Assembly: GCA_000697335.1 (NCBI GenBank)
Contig: JNEM01015799.1
Span: 1-43,418 of the forward strand
DNA length: 43,418 nt
Reading direction: 5' to 3'
Source: Conidiobolus incongruus B7586
Lineage: Eukaryota; Entomophthoromycota; Entomophthoromycetes; Entomophthorales; Conidiobolaceae
The notes below the pieces were generated by a model. That model was given only the letters and a program-made list of their open reading frames with translations. It was not told the origin of the DNA and did not search any database. Positions 10,277-23,843 of this stretch are shown in pieces; the stretch's first letter is position 1; each line of letters begins with the position of its first letter. Position numbers and translations under genes: made by a program.

Positions 10277-12844
10277 TTCATCATTATTAATAAATTTAAT
10301 TAATATTTTTATTATTAATTTTGAGTACTTTCCGATCAATGTATTTGACCTTGTGTAAATTATCTCATTAAATTGAAAAAAATGTTTATCACTCATATTT
10401 TCTGTAATGCTTAAAGAATTAAATGGCTATTCAATTGAAACAGTAAATGATCAAAACTTAGTGGCTTTATGGTTATTTACATCAAAGACATAATTGTTTA
10501 ATAATTTAACTTATATATCTTATTATACCTAAATATTACAATGCTTTTTAAAAATACCATAAAATTCTCAATTCCAATTTCACAGTTAACAAATACAATA
10601 ATCAAGAATAATTTTTAACAATTGATTTATTCCAGTTTTGATATCTATTTTGATAATTACGTCCGATATAGTCTTACTTAAATTCAATAATTTAATGAAT
10701 CACTGATTCCTTTTAGATTAATATTATATACTAATTAATATTTTAATTTTAGAGCAAATTTAATTCAATAATATTTCACCAAAGTTTTCATCACGTTGAA
10801 TAAAAAAAATTATTTTTTGGTTAGTATTTCACTTTTTGAAGACGAGTTAGACTAGTCTAAAACTTTTATATATTTTAGTTAATATTGAAATTTAAAATAT
10901 TAGATATAACTCTAAATTTATTATTCAAATAATATATATAATTAATAAAATATATTAAATTGCATAAAACATGAAATGTATTTCACTAGCTACATTAATT
11001 GTAGTTTTACTAAAACAACGTATTCAAATATAGAATGAATTAATAATAATATATTGAGTAAAAATAATGAATGAAATTCATTTAAAACTGAATATAACTT
11101 TAATATTAAATAATTAAATGACTAATCAATAATATAGTTGGAACTTGTTAAAGTAATTTTCATAAATAGGTATATTTAATTTAGATGTTAAATATATAGA
11201 ATAGTAATTTAAATAATTGAGGATTATTAATTAAAATTTACTTGTATAAAATATCTATATAGTTCATAATTAATCAAATTATAAATTCAATAAATATTAG
11301 CTAATCATGATATCAACTTATCATAATCAATTGAAATAAATAGATTTTAGTATTTTAGAATATGATATTTTGCTAATCAATCAAATATGAATATATTTTA
11401 TTGGACATTCATTAAATTAACAATATTAAAATATTAAATACTGTGAGAAAAGTATTAATTATAGTAATCAGTCTATTATTAAGGAACTTATTATTTAATA
11501 TATAATAATATTTGAAGTTAAAAATTGAAAAAAAAATAATTTAAAAAGCTGATCTGATATGGTGTTGAAATTGATGGTAAATGACCTTTCTATTAAATTA
11601 TATAATTAGGCAATATATCTATCTTCACATTAAACTATTATAATGTTAAAATATTTAGTTGATTATTTTTGCAGTCTTCATTCGATTAAATTATTAGAAA
11701 TTTTATGATATTAAACATTAATATTGGAATTTGATGAATTTGAATTTGGATTTAAATATAACAACCACTATTTAAAATATATATATTATATCAATTTCTA
11801 TATCATTATAGTTTTTTAAGCATTAAACTGATATTCTTTTAAAAAAATTATAACATATATTATTCTAATGAAAAAACAAAATAAATTGATATATAATTTA
11901 AAGTTAAAAATTATAAATTTTAAATTATTATAACTATTATAACTTAATTATTATAAAATTTTAATTAATAAAAGAAAATATAATAATAACTCATTATCAT
12001 GTTAAATTCGTTCTTTTATTTAAAAATAAATTTAAATCAATTATTTTTAAAATTATTTAATTCATACTTGAAATAAAAAGTATTATACAAGAATAATCCA
12101 TAATTGATTGATCAGATTCTAATTAATATCAATAATAATTGATTTTATTATTAAATAATTTTATAAATGTGGAATATTTGCTTTTGATAGAATAATTTAT
12201 CCTAATTATTTAAGACTATTAATGTTATTAAATATATTACTCATATTATAATAATAATATAATTCAAATTATATAATAAGTTCACTTGGAAATATTTTAA
12301 TTATTATAAAAAAACTTTATGATTATAACTATTAAAGATTAAATAATGAATTACCTTAGTATATAGAATTTTAAAACTTTTGTAAATTTTTTGCACAGTA
12401 CATAAATTACGAAATCATTAGAATTCTTAGTAAATTATACTAATTTGGAAATGACATTATATTAAGTAATTATGGAATGACGCTGTTTAAACTTTACAAA
12501 TTGATATATTGAACTCCAAGTTTAAAATGTATAATTTATTACGTGTAAATTATCAATTGATCAATAATATATCATAGTTTATTTTATAATATAAATATAA
12601 GATATATTGAAAAAAAGAATCAAAACTTAATATTATACTTATAATAATGCATAAAATACCCCCCTAAAATGAGCTCTTTTAACAAATGATTTATTTATAA
12701 TTAGAAATAGATATATAAATATATATATATATGTGTGTGTGTGATATTTTAGTATTTAAATCACTGGATATAATATTAAAATATGGATAATGGTGTACGG
12801 ATAAAGTTATACACAATAAATAATATACTTTTTGAATATATCAT
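10277..12844. other. Intergenic desert between permease and PEF gene
   Basis: About 2.6 kb of AT-rich sequence with no open frame, RNA gene or repeat structure that I can recognise. It includes a short (AT)n(GT)n microsatellite at about 12719-12743. It should hold the 3' ends of the two genes that point into it. Confidence 0.5.
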
Positions 12845-13766
<922 letters not shown>

Positions 13767-16700
13767 ATTATGTTTTTAGAGAATTAAAAATATAAAAGAC
13801 AATTTTTTAATTAATTATTTATATATCCGAAATAAAAATGATGACCAAATAATTGATACTGGAGGGATCATTTGATTTAAAAATTGCACCAATCAACTCA
13901 TTCTAATTAATTTTAATTCGTTCAAGTTGTTGCGTATCATCAATTGATCCAAAAAACTTGACTTTCGTTGATTAAAAAATTTAATTTATAAGGAATTGAT
14001 GTGATGTTATTGACTAGTTAGCGATTGTTCAATTCCCTATTCATTTTCAACTGGCTCATATGAGAAAGTCAATACTTGTTTATATAAATACATCTCATAT
14101 CTATGGTTTGGATAAATACCCTCAATTTTATATAAACATGCCAATAAATACTTTTTAAGTAATAATATGGTGAAACTCAATAAAACAAATCATAGAATTT
14201 ATTTTCTCATATAAGAGCAAAATAAATATTTATTTTCAGCTGATTTCACAAGTTTTGGCTTTAGTCAAGGCAAGAAATAATAAATCAACTATATTAGTCT
14301 AGTTCATTGATGCAATAAATTTTTGTAACAGCATAAAAGAAATACTTGTTGTTTGTCAAGTCAAAATTGTTTAATATTATCCATGTAGATTATGTAGACC
14401 TTTATTCACTGTAAGTAGAGCTATAGATTTATCGTATTTAAGCTATAATAGATACTTTGAGATGGAGCACCTTGACATAAACTTGACACATTAATGAAAT
14501 TCAGTAGTAATTCTTAAAATTACAGTATATTTTGCATTATGATGACTCAATATCTGGATGAAAATAGTATGAATTTATAATACTCTTGATAGTATACCCT
14601 AAATCAAAATTCATTATTATAATTATTTCAAGTTCAATTAAAATTTTTCAATATATTGGTATAATTTTATATAATCTAATGTCAAAAATTCTTAAAAGCT
14701 GTAAACATATCAAAATTTAGAATATTGAATTTCAAATAAAAAAATAGTAAAGATATCAAATATTCATTTATAACATGGCTTACCATCATGAATTATAATT
14801 TTGGATGCTCAAATTGGGACGAATATTTTTAATAATCCAATAAATTAGAATGTAATAACAGATTTTGAGTCTTATGTTTATTATTCCAATATATAATCAA
14901 TAATATCGCTCTCATTAATGATTTGGTTTAAACTCATGATATTTGGTATTATAATAAATCAAACAACGTCAAAACTTTTTGATATTGTTTTATCAGTTTA
15001 ACATAGCTAATCGATCACCTTGAATATCCAGTCTCCTTTAATGAAGCTAATCTTATTGAATTTGAATGATGTAATTATTGATAAAAGTGATCTCTAATAA
15101 GGATTGTTTTATTTATATTATAACCATCTTATAAATTTTGTAATCTCCAAAAGAATATCAATTCAACATTCAATAAAAAATTGGGCTTAGGTTTAACAAT
15201 ATAATATCATTGGTATAAAATAATATTGGGTTAATTATGATATTATATATTGATGACATGATCATTTGCTGTAAATGAATTAGCTTTCAATATCAATTAT
15301 TAACTTATAAATTTTGATCATTAATATATCCTATATTCATTTATCAATCGATGGTTAATTATCATAGATTTTATTTATTTCGATCAGAAAACTTAGTAAT
15401 ATAAGAATAGTTTTTATTACTATATCACTTGAAAATTTTTAAAAATATTATTTATTATTGATTATCAATTTTAAACCATTCAAGATTTTTTAGGAACTTT
15501 TTGAATTAAACAATTTACTGTCTATTCTAATTTAATCGTTTATTATAATCGCTTTTAACCAACTATTATTAACTCTTATTGGATTAATTGGAATATTGAT
15601 TCTTTTACCTTTGTAACAATGCTAAGATAATTGACCTTTGGAAACATGCTAAAATATCAATTGAACTTGATTTTCAAATTGAAATAAATTCTTTTCAAAT
15701 AAAAATATGATTTAATTTGAACTATTAAAATATATGAAATAAATGCATATTATGTACAATAATTATAACTAAATTTTAGAGGATTGTCTTATTCATTAAA
15801 CTACTACCAAAATATCCAACCATTTCAATACATTAATTATTTTCATAGAGTATAGTATTAACATTAAATAAAAACATTCCAAACACCAAGAATTCTTAAC
15901 AAAGTAAAAAATATGATAAACCATTAATAACTTTCAATAAAAGAGATAGAATATACGCTATATTATTCCAGCGTTTATCAGTTTGAGAAAATAGTAATTA
16001 GATTAAAGTTACTAAATACTAATTATTATACACCATTTTTCATAAAGTTTCGAACAACTTAGCCTCCAGGTGTGAGGGAATTCATCTGTAGTTTTACATT
16101 TTATATATTAATTGTTAAGAAATTTTTCATTATTTTATCTGCACAATTTTCAATATGTAATGCAAAATTTTTGGAGATAGTATCTGAAATTATTTGTAAA
16201 ATAGTGTATATGTAGTAATTGGAATATTGAGGTTGCTAAAGTAATTATTAGAAACCTTTAGTTAATTTTGAATCGTCAAGGTTGAGAATTCTAGCAAAAT
16301 GCTAAATTTGAAATCTTTGGGGTTGAACTGATATGTGTGATTCATTATTGAATCAACTCGATTGAAATATTTGAAATTCGAATTGGTTGAGAATTCAAAA
16401 ATGATTAGAGATTATTAATGTTGGCCAAGTAAATACTTTGCTATATAAAAAGCACTAGTGCACTATCAATTTAGGATATTACATAATAATCAATCTTCAT
16501 AAACTACCATATTATCGAATATAAAATATATTTTTAAAACATTTGATACTAGAATGAAATCATATCACAATTCCAGCAATGTTCCAACCATACCAAAATC
16601 TCAAACAGTAACTAAATAATCCAACCGGGTTAACTAAAATATGGAATTATAATCATTAATAATACTTTCTGCTAATTGCCATGTCATAGTAGCAAAGCTA

Positions 16701-17168
16701 AAACAAACTTCGTGAGAAAAGGGAGTGAAATTGGTTTGGTTCAAAACTGTTCAATGATAATTGGAATATTTTATCCTAATTTTGATAGCATCTCATTTTG
16801 TATATTGTGCTATATTCAAGTGGACTATATATTATAATGATTATGGAATATAAAAATTCCAAATTTATTGATATCTATTAATTCTATAGACTTTTGATAT
16901 AACTTAAATTTTAAATCATTTATCAAAATTTGATAAAGTGCTACATTGATAAAAAAAGTTTTAAGTAATCAATTAAACTCAATTGATTAATCATTCACAA
17001 TCTGTAAGACAATATGAAGTCTAATAAAAGTCAATGTTAATAATATATTCTGACTACACTCATGAATCATGATGAATGGATTAATCATTAATTATAAAAG
17101 ATCTATTTAAACTCTTCAAGCTCTTCAATTTGAATTCAATCTTTCTTTCTTCCTCAAATCACTCTTCT
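13767..17168. other. Long intergenic region, PEF gene to GATA gene
   Basis: About 3.4 kb lie between two genes transcribed away from each other, so it should contain both promoters. I see no coding frame, RNA gene or transposon. One CCAATCA lies near 13889 on the PEF side. On the GATA side a palindrome-like AACCGGGTT lies at about 16623-16631. Confidence 0.5.
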
Positions 17169-17987
17169 ATGGATAAATTATATTTTTCAACAGGTCAGTT
17201 TTATGGTGGAGGAAAAGAAGGCATCCCAACTTATCAAGATGACTTGGAAGGAGCCAAGGCTTCCACGAGCTGGAATGCTGGCTCCGACAAATTGATGTGT
17301 TTGGCTCATCATGTTGCCCAAATGCATCCAAGTCCCAATTTGAGTCGATCTAATTCCAATTTTACCTCGTCTTCGTTAGACTCGGGTAACTCTTGGATGT
17401 CTTCTCGTTCGGATTATTTTTCCGTCTACAGTGATAGATGCCTGCCCAAGTTGAGTACTATCCAATCTGGTCTTTTGCAACCTTTAGATAATAATAAGTT
17501 GCCTCCGATCCAGCCCCAGCTCAAGCGTGAAAGCATAAGAACAAAGTTGCCAGTTGCCCATCCCAGCCATAACTCTTATTATGCATTGCAACCTTTAAGC
17601 ATTTGGGGAAGTTCCAGAATGCTGAAATGCGCCCAACGTCGTCCAATATCTCCATCTCCGGACACTCCCTATCAATCTCCCAATACTACAGAAGATGTTA
17701 AACCCTTAGCCAAGCAGATGCGAATCACTATCAAGGCAGGGAAAAACGAAGAGGTAAAAGTATGCGAAAACTGCACCACCAACGAAACACCCGGCTGGCG
17801 CAGGGACAAGTGTGGCAAGTTGTTGCTCTGCAATGCCTGTGGCCTGTACGAAAAGATTCACGGAGTGTCTAGACCTACTAAAATCACACCCACTGGCGAT
17901 ATCAAGGTGGTGAGGCCTCCCAGACCCAAAGGTAAGAAACCATCCAAAAGGTCAGGCCTTACACAGCGCAAGTTAAATGTGAAATAA
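17169..17987 (+). CDS. GATA-type zinc finger transcription factor
   Basis: This single-exon protein has 272 residues. The frame is open from 17130 but begins there with TTG, so the first ATG at 17169 is taken as the start. A Ser/Pro/Asn-rich N-terminal part without recognised domains is followed by one C-x2-C-x18-C-x2-C GATA finger (CENC at 199-202, CNAC at 221-224, with the W-R-R-D knuckle). A basic tail (R-P-P-R-P-K-G-K-K-P-S-K-R) follows that would contact DNA beside the finger. The x18 loop is the fungal type IVb form, seen for example in light-response and siderophore regulators, while nitrogen regulators usually have x17. The target genes cannot be deduced. It stands alone with long flanking deserts. 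Confidence 0.88.
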   Translation: MDKLYFSTGQFYGGGKEGIPTYQDDLEGAKASTSWNAGSDKLMCLAHHVAQMHPSPNLSRSNSNFTSSSLDSGNSWMSSRSDYFSVYSDRCLPKLSTIQSGLLQPLDNNKLPPIQPQLKRESIRTKLPVAHPSHNSYYALQPLSIWGSSRMLKCAQRRPISPSPDTPYQSPNTTEDVKPLAKQMRITIKAGKNEEVKVCENCTTNETPGWRRDKCGKLLLCNACGLYEKIHGVSRPTKITPTGDIKVVRPPRPKGKKPSKRSGLTQRKLNVK

Positions 17988-19594
17988 ATTGTTTTGAATT
18001 TTTGATTTATTGACAGTGACACTCATGCTTTGCCATTATTGATAATAAATACATATAGTCTAATATATTAATTTAATAATATAAATTTTTCTTCTATTAT
18101 TATAATGCCAATATTATTAAAATATATAAAAGCTTACTCATTATCATTCAACAATCGAATATCACACAATAATTATAATTAAACTTTTTATTAATTTATA
18201 TTATTAATGATTTAAAATTAATATTCTTTTAGATAATATCTTTAATTAACTCACTAGGAGTTTAAATTATCATTACATTGATATATTCTTAATTCACATT
18301 GTTAAAATTATATATAATTTTTAAGCTTTTAACTAATTGATTTTTCTAAATAATATATACCTAGTTAAAATTTCACAATATTAACTAATTATTCTAATTA
18401 AAATTATATTAATTATAATTATGTATATTATTATTAATATTTTAATTATTGATAAGTAAAAATTTTTAAAAGTTTTTTTTCATTATTTAATATAATATAA
18501 TATAATATAATAATAATTTTAAAATAACTATATAAAACTTAAATAAACTTAAATTATTTAAGATATTTTAATATATAAATTTAATAATAATTTAATTTAA
18601 TATAATAACTCATTTTAATTTATATTCAATAATTTATTCATATTAATAAATTATTTTAAATATTTTTTTTAATATAATATTAAAATTTTATTAAAAAAAA
18701 CAAAATTTAGGAATAAATATTAACAATTTTATATAAAAAAATTCTAATTAAATTCATAATTAAAAAACTGAATTATACAAACAATCAGATATTTTTAGAT
18801 AAGAAAATTGATATACTACTTGAGGATTAAATAACTGATAAAATTAAGAATATATATTATACTCTTTAGATATTAGTAAATTAAGTCAATAATTGATATT
18901 CCTTTAGAATATTGGTAAATTTTCCAATATATTGCAAAAAATATATATTTGGAAATTATTAAGACAGTCTTAATATTTATTGTCAATTATTATACAATAT
19001 CGATTATTTGATAATTTGTTTTATTTTTTCACTGACACAATAATAAGATTGAATATTTTGATTATAATACCTTGAAAATTTGCTAAGATTGAATATATTA
19101 TACAATACATTTTATAGATTTTAACATATGATAGATCATAAATTTAGCTAATGATTAAAACTATTTATATACCGAAATCAATTGAAAAAATTAAGAATTT
19201 GCAATAAATTCAAGTTAAATCAAATTTATTTATAAAAATAGTATTATATCAGTTTTATTAATTCTATAAAACTAAAATAGAAATAGAGTAATCAATTCCT
19301 TTGATCTCCAAATGATAATTATTTAATAGTATATAAAGATATTATGAATATATATTTCTATTAGAGTTAATATAATAACCAGAGTAGTCTAATAAATTAA
19401 AAAAAATAAATGACTCATATTATTAAATCTAATTAGCTTCTAAATTTCAAAATCACGATTACTCAATAATAAATCTCATCACTTTACAAATAATCCACTA
19501 TCCCATAATTCTATTTAATTATACTAATAACAATAGATCATCAATCATCAAATATAATAATATTCATCAATTATTCAAAATAATAATATTAAAG
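17988..19594. other. Intergenic region, GATA gene to TyrRS
   Basis: About 1.6 kb of AT-rich sequence with no frame or RNA gene. A (TATAA)n simple repeat lies at about 18489-18512. The last 100 bases before 19595 are A/C-rich with few G, as expected of a leader for the strongly expressed synthetase gene. Confidence 0.45.
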
Positions 19595-20824
19595 ATGACA
19601 CCCGAAGAAAAATACGAATTAATTACACGTAACCTTCAAGAAACTTTGGGAGGGGAAGAAATTAAAAAAATTTTGAAGGAAAGAGATTTGAAAATTTACT
19701 GGGGTACTGCTCCCACTGGTAAAATTCACGTCGGCTACTTCGTACCTATGTCTAAAATTGCCGACTTTTTGGCTGCCGGATGTGAGGTAAATTTGATTTT
19801 TAATTGTTTTTAATATCGTTGTTTTAAGGGTTTTTAGGTTACTATTTTGTTAGCTGATATTCACGCATTTTTGGATAACATGAAAGCTCCTTTGGAACAG
19901 GTTAATCATCGTACGAAATACTACGAACACTCTGTCAAGGCTTTGTTGACCGCTATTGGTGTCCCTATCGACAAGCTCAAGTTCGTCGTCGGATCTAGCT
20001 ACCAATTAACTCCCGAATACAGTATGGACGTCTATCGTTTGGCTGCTACCGTTACCGAGCACGATGCCAAGAAGGCCGGTGCAGAAGTCGTTAAGCAAGT
20101 CGATAGTCCCCTACTCAGCGGTCTTTTGTACCCTGGGTTACAAGCTTTGGACGAAGAATACTTGAAAGTTGATGCCCAATTTGGTGGTGTTGATCAAAGA
20201 AAGATCTTTACCTATTCCGAAAAGTACTTACCCCATTTGGGCTACAAGAAGCGCTCCCACTTAATGAACCCCATGGTTCCCGGTCTTACCGGCTCCAAGA
20301 TGAGTGCCAGTGACCCCGATTCTAAGATTGATATTGTCGATGATGCCAAGGCCATTGAAAAGAAACTCAAGAAGGCTTTCTGTGAAGAAGGTAATGTTGA
20401 AGAAAACGGTGTCTTATCTTTCGTTAAATTCGTCCTCTTCCCATTGAGTGGATTGGGCGGTAAGCAAGCTAGCTTTACCATCAAGCGCCCCGAAAAATGG
20501 GGTGGAGATACCGTCTACACCGACTACCCCACTCTTGAACAAGACTTCAAGGACAAGAAGGTCCACCCTGGTGATTTGAAGAAATCGGTCTCTGAAGCCT
20601 TGAACGCCATTTTAGAACCTGTTAGACAGAAGTTTGAAGACCCTGAATTGAAGGAACTCGTCAATTTGGCCTATCCTCCTCCTCCCGCTAAGGTTGTCAA
20701 GCAAAAGGTCTCCAAGAAACACAATAAGAAGCCCGAACACTTACAGAACAAGGAAGGTGAAACTCCTAATGTTGAAGGCTTAAAGATTGACGATGCTTCA
20801 AATGCTGAACCTAAAGCTGAATAA
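19595..20824 (+). CDS. TYS1: Tyrosyl-tRNA synthetase, cytosolic
   Basis: Exons 19595-19786 and 19838-20824, joined over a 51-base GT-AG intron, give 392 residues, matching yeast Tys1 (394). It is a class I synthetase that charges tRNA-Tyr in the cytosol. The HIGH-type ATP signature is H-V-G-Y (45-48) after P-T-G-K-I, and the KMSKS loop is K-M-S-A-S (218-222), the eukaryotic/archaeal form. The C-terminus is Lys-rich after the anticodon-binding fold and lacks the EMAP-II-like domain of animal TyrRS, as in fungi. Codon use is strongly biased to C- and G-ending codons, suggesting high expression. It converges on OMA1 with 195 bases between the stops. Confidence 0.95.
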
Positions 20825-21019
20825 ATATTCATTTTTGTTATCATCATATCATTGAATTATTTTACAGTTAAATACTATTAAACTTGAATCATTTATATAA
20901 TGAATGAATTGAAATAATTCAATTATAATAGGATTTAATCACTACAAGAATTAAATATCATTTAAATGAAATTAATCTTAATAAATTTATTATAGCAATC
21001 AAAGATTAAGTCTACAAAA

Positions 21020-22176
21020 TTATCGCAAATCATCACTAAATCTAAATCGAATGCCTCTAGCAGCATCTCTAAACCTATTCATAGAGGTATGACAATCTGA
21101 AGACTCGTAAGTAACTAAAGCCTCTGGCAATTTTTGCTGAATCTGTTCGATACGTCTCGAAGAGCTTGGATGTGTACTCAAATACTCAGCACCAAATCCT
21201 TTACGTTCCTGAGCCGACATCCTCTTCCAAAATTCGATAGCTTCGGATGGATTGAAGCATGCTTTGCTCATCAAATGTAAGCCAATTTCGTCAGCTTCCA
21301 TTTCGACCTTGCGACTATATGGCAACAAGAATCCCAGTTGGACAAGGAATGGATGATTAATCAAATTAAAATCAAACACCCATGACAAGCCCAACATCAC
21401 CCACTGAATCAAGCTGGTCACACTCATCTTTTCAGAAATATGTCTTGCTAACTGATGCGCCATTTCATGGCCCAAAATTGCTGCTAATCCGTCCTCACTC
21501 TGAGCTACTGGCAAAATCCCCGTGAATACGAAGATCTTGCCACCGGGAATGACGAATGCATTCTTTTGGTCCGATTGAATTACATTCACTTCCCACTTGA
21601 CGTCGGGAATATCCACCACCTGAATCAGTCGTCTCGCCACACTGCGTACCATGACGCTGTGGGGATGATACTGAGGTAGGATTTGATTGCCATACTAGAA
21701 AATTTATCAATATACCATAATCTATAATTATAAGCTAAATTACTTGAGCCATTATCTCATTATAACTTCTCTGAGCCAATTGTGCCTCCTGGGCGTGACT
21801 TAATATCATAAATCTTCTCCTACCTAACCTTTGTTAATCACTATATTAATGCTGTATAATTTCAATTACCTGTTATAGGTACTTCCTCCAAATGATATAG
21901 ATAAAAACATAAACCGAAAACACCTCCCCCCAATAAAATCTTACCGAGGTTAGAATTCCACAAAGTATCTATTTTCAATTAATATAAATCCAAATATTAA
22001 AATCTCAGGTTACCTTGAGGGTTGAATCTATTATACTGATTCCTATTCGGCAACGAATTGAACTGTCTATAATAATTGGTATGGAAAAAATTGGGACTAT
22101 TAATTAATTTTCTGTTATTATTAATTACTGGTTTATAATTAATATATCGTAATAGCTTTATATTTATACGATTCAT
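21020..22176 (-). CDS. OMA1: Mitochondrial metalloprotease OMA1
   Basis: Four exons in transcript order: 22176-22014, 21968-21870, 21823-21744 and 21694-21020, giving 338 residues (yeast Oma1 has 345). OMA1 is an inner-membrane M48 zinc protease that cleaves membrane proteins under mitochondrial stress. The first 50 residues are Asn/Arg/Tyr-rich and free of acidic residues, as in a mitochondrial presequence. One membrane helix lies at about 62-80, followed by the family segment E-E-V-P-I-T-G-R-R-R-F. The zinc site is H-E-M-A-H at 190-194, with the downstream E-A-D-E-I-G-L supplying the third ligand. The exon 3 acceptor at 21824 is the one that keeps the frame. The gene is divergent from the JmjC gene, with a tRNA-like sequence between them. 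Confidence 0.92.
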
Positions 22177-22415
22177 TGTTCTTTTTTGTGTTATTAATTT
22201 ATTTATTGCAATTCTTAAAATTAGAATAGAATGAATTATTTATAGGTATTTAAAAGTTAATTAATTTGAAATAGTTTGAAAAGGGTGGTCCCGAACTTTG
22301 GAAAAATGGGATTGATGACATAATTCAATAAATAATTATTATTATCAATTTAAGTCCCATAAAATAAATTCAAATAATTAAGTACATAAATTTTAGTCCA
22401 ATGATTCAAAGTTAA

Positions 22416-22501
22416 CCGACTAATGCTCAGTTAGTAGAGCGGGAGACTGTGGTTTACTAACTATAATCTCTAGGTCACTCGTTCAATTCTGGTTGTTTGG
22501 A
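22416..22501 (+). tRNA. tRNA-Tyr-like gene or relic with intron; anticodon reads GTG
   Basis: Cloverleaf: acceptor CCGACTA/TGTTTGG, D arm GCTC...GAGC, anticodon stem GGAGA/TCTCT, a 5-base variable loop, T arm ACTCG/CTGGT with loop TTCAATT, and discriminator A. A T5 Pol III terminator follows at 22503-22507. The C1-G72 pair, A73, the overall body and the intron position (13 bases, 22453-22465, after position 37) are those of eukaryotic tRNA-Tyr. Yet the canonical anticodon position (22449-22451) is GTG, a His anticodon, not GTA. Invariant G18 is A, and there are C-U mismatches in the acceptor (5-68) and T stem. These point to a decayed copy, but the intact B-box-like GTTCAATTC and terminator leave expression possible. 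Confidence 0.6.
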
Positions 22502-22512
22502 CTTTTTAAGTC

Positions 22513-23843
22513 ATGGGTTTATACGAATTTTCAAAAGGAATTATTCATGAAATCCAGCAATTTTACTTTTGTGATAAATATGAACTAAATTCAGGTAATT
22601 ATTGAAACCAAATAAATTTTTTTAAAATTCTTTTAATATAATATATAGATAATTCTGGTTGTAAACAACTTATTCAACAATATTTGGGAAATTTTGAAAC
22701 TAAAAAATTTTTTAAATGTCATGAAATTGCTGAATCTTTGTTTCATTATTGGGATCAACAATTGTATACGAAAGCTTACGATGATATACCAATAAATTAT
22801 TTTATTCAATATACTGATAGTTGTATACTGCTGAGTTTGGCTAATTTATTCCGAGACGATGATATAAGCGATGACAAGATTCAATTCAGTTTAAAACACT
22901 TGGATTTAGGTATAGTAGTAGGTGGTGGTCTTAATGGTAGAAAAGATCTGATATTACAACTAATTCATAAAATTCAATCCCAATATCTTCAAAATTCTAA
23001 AAATTTTAAACAATTAAATATAATTGTAGAGCCTTGTAATATTAAGAATAATTATGACAATCCTATACCAATCCTGAATCAACCGTCGATACAGGCATTT
23101 GTTAAGCATTTGACTCAGTTTAAGACACCTGTGATTTTAAAGGGTGTGATAGACTGTTGGCCATGCTTCGAAAAGCCTAACAATTGGAGTAATTTGGATT
23201 ATTTGCTGACGAGTATGGGACCTTCTAGGACTGTGCCAATAGAAGTCGGTACGGATTATACAAAATCCAATTGGACTCAGAAGTTAATGACTTTGGATAC
23301 GTTTTTCAGAGATTATTTGGTTGTTGAGAGATCTGATAACAGGGTGGGATACTTGGCTCAATATAATTTGTTTGATCAATTTCCAGCCCTCAAGAGTGAG
23401 TTTTTCATTCCAGATTATTGCTACTGTCTACCAGCTGAAGAATCTGGCTCGGTCACTACGAATGGATGGCTAGGTCCCAAAGGCACAGTTTCGCCATTGC
23501 ACACCGATCCCAAACATAATTTATTTTGTCAAACTGTCGGCTCTAAATATATCTGTTTGGTGTCACCCACCCAGTCCGAGATGGTGTATCCTTATCCCAA
23601 GCATACTATGATGCATAATACTAGTCAAGTTGATATTATAAATCCCGACCTTGAAAAATACCCAAAATTTAAATTTGCTAAGAAGTGGGAAGCTGATTTG
23701 GGACCGGGTGATGTATTGTATATTCCGGTAAGTGATATATATTCAATGATTTATTGTTAGATTATTAATTTTATTATTAGCCTGGCTGGTGGCATTTTTT
23801 AAAATCTACATCTATTAGTTTCAGTATTAGCTTTTGGTTTTGA
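22513..23843 (+). CDS. JmjC-domain oxygenase, KDM8/JMJD5-like
   Basis: Exons 22513-22594, 22649-23727 and 23781-23843 give 407 residues, close to KDM8 (about 416). It is a 2-oxoglutarate/Fe(II) dioxygenase; family members act as protein arginyl hydroxylases, with demethylase activity debated. The N-terminal 130 residues are helical, as in KDM8, and the cupin begins at P-V-I-L-K-G-V-I. Iron ligands are H312 and D314 in S-P-L-H-T-D-P, and H392 in P-G-W-W-H. The C-terminal F-S-I-S-F-W-F block is typical of the subfamily. The ATG has an in-frame stop six bases before it. It lies only 11 bases after the tRNA-like sequence, so its promoter must overlap that sequence. Intron 2 splits the codons just before P-G-W-W-H. 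Confidence 0.9.

Noticed and set aside
17130-17168. Upstream extension of the GATA protein
   Set aside because: The open frame begins with TTG, not ATG; the first ATG is at 17169.
22649-22683. JmjC gene starting within exon 2
   Set aside because: The frame there opens with TTG, and a clean GT-AG intron links it to an in-frame ATG exon at 22513.
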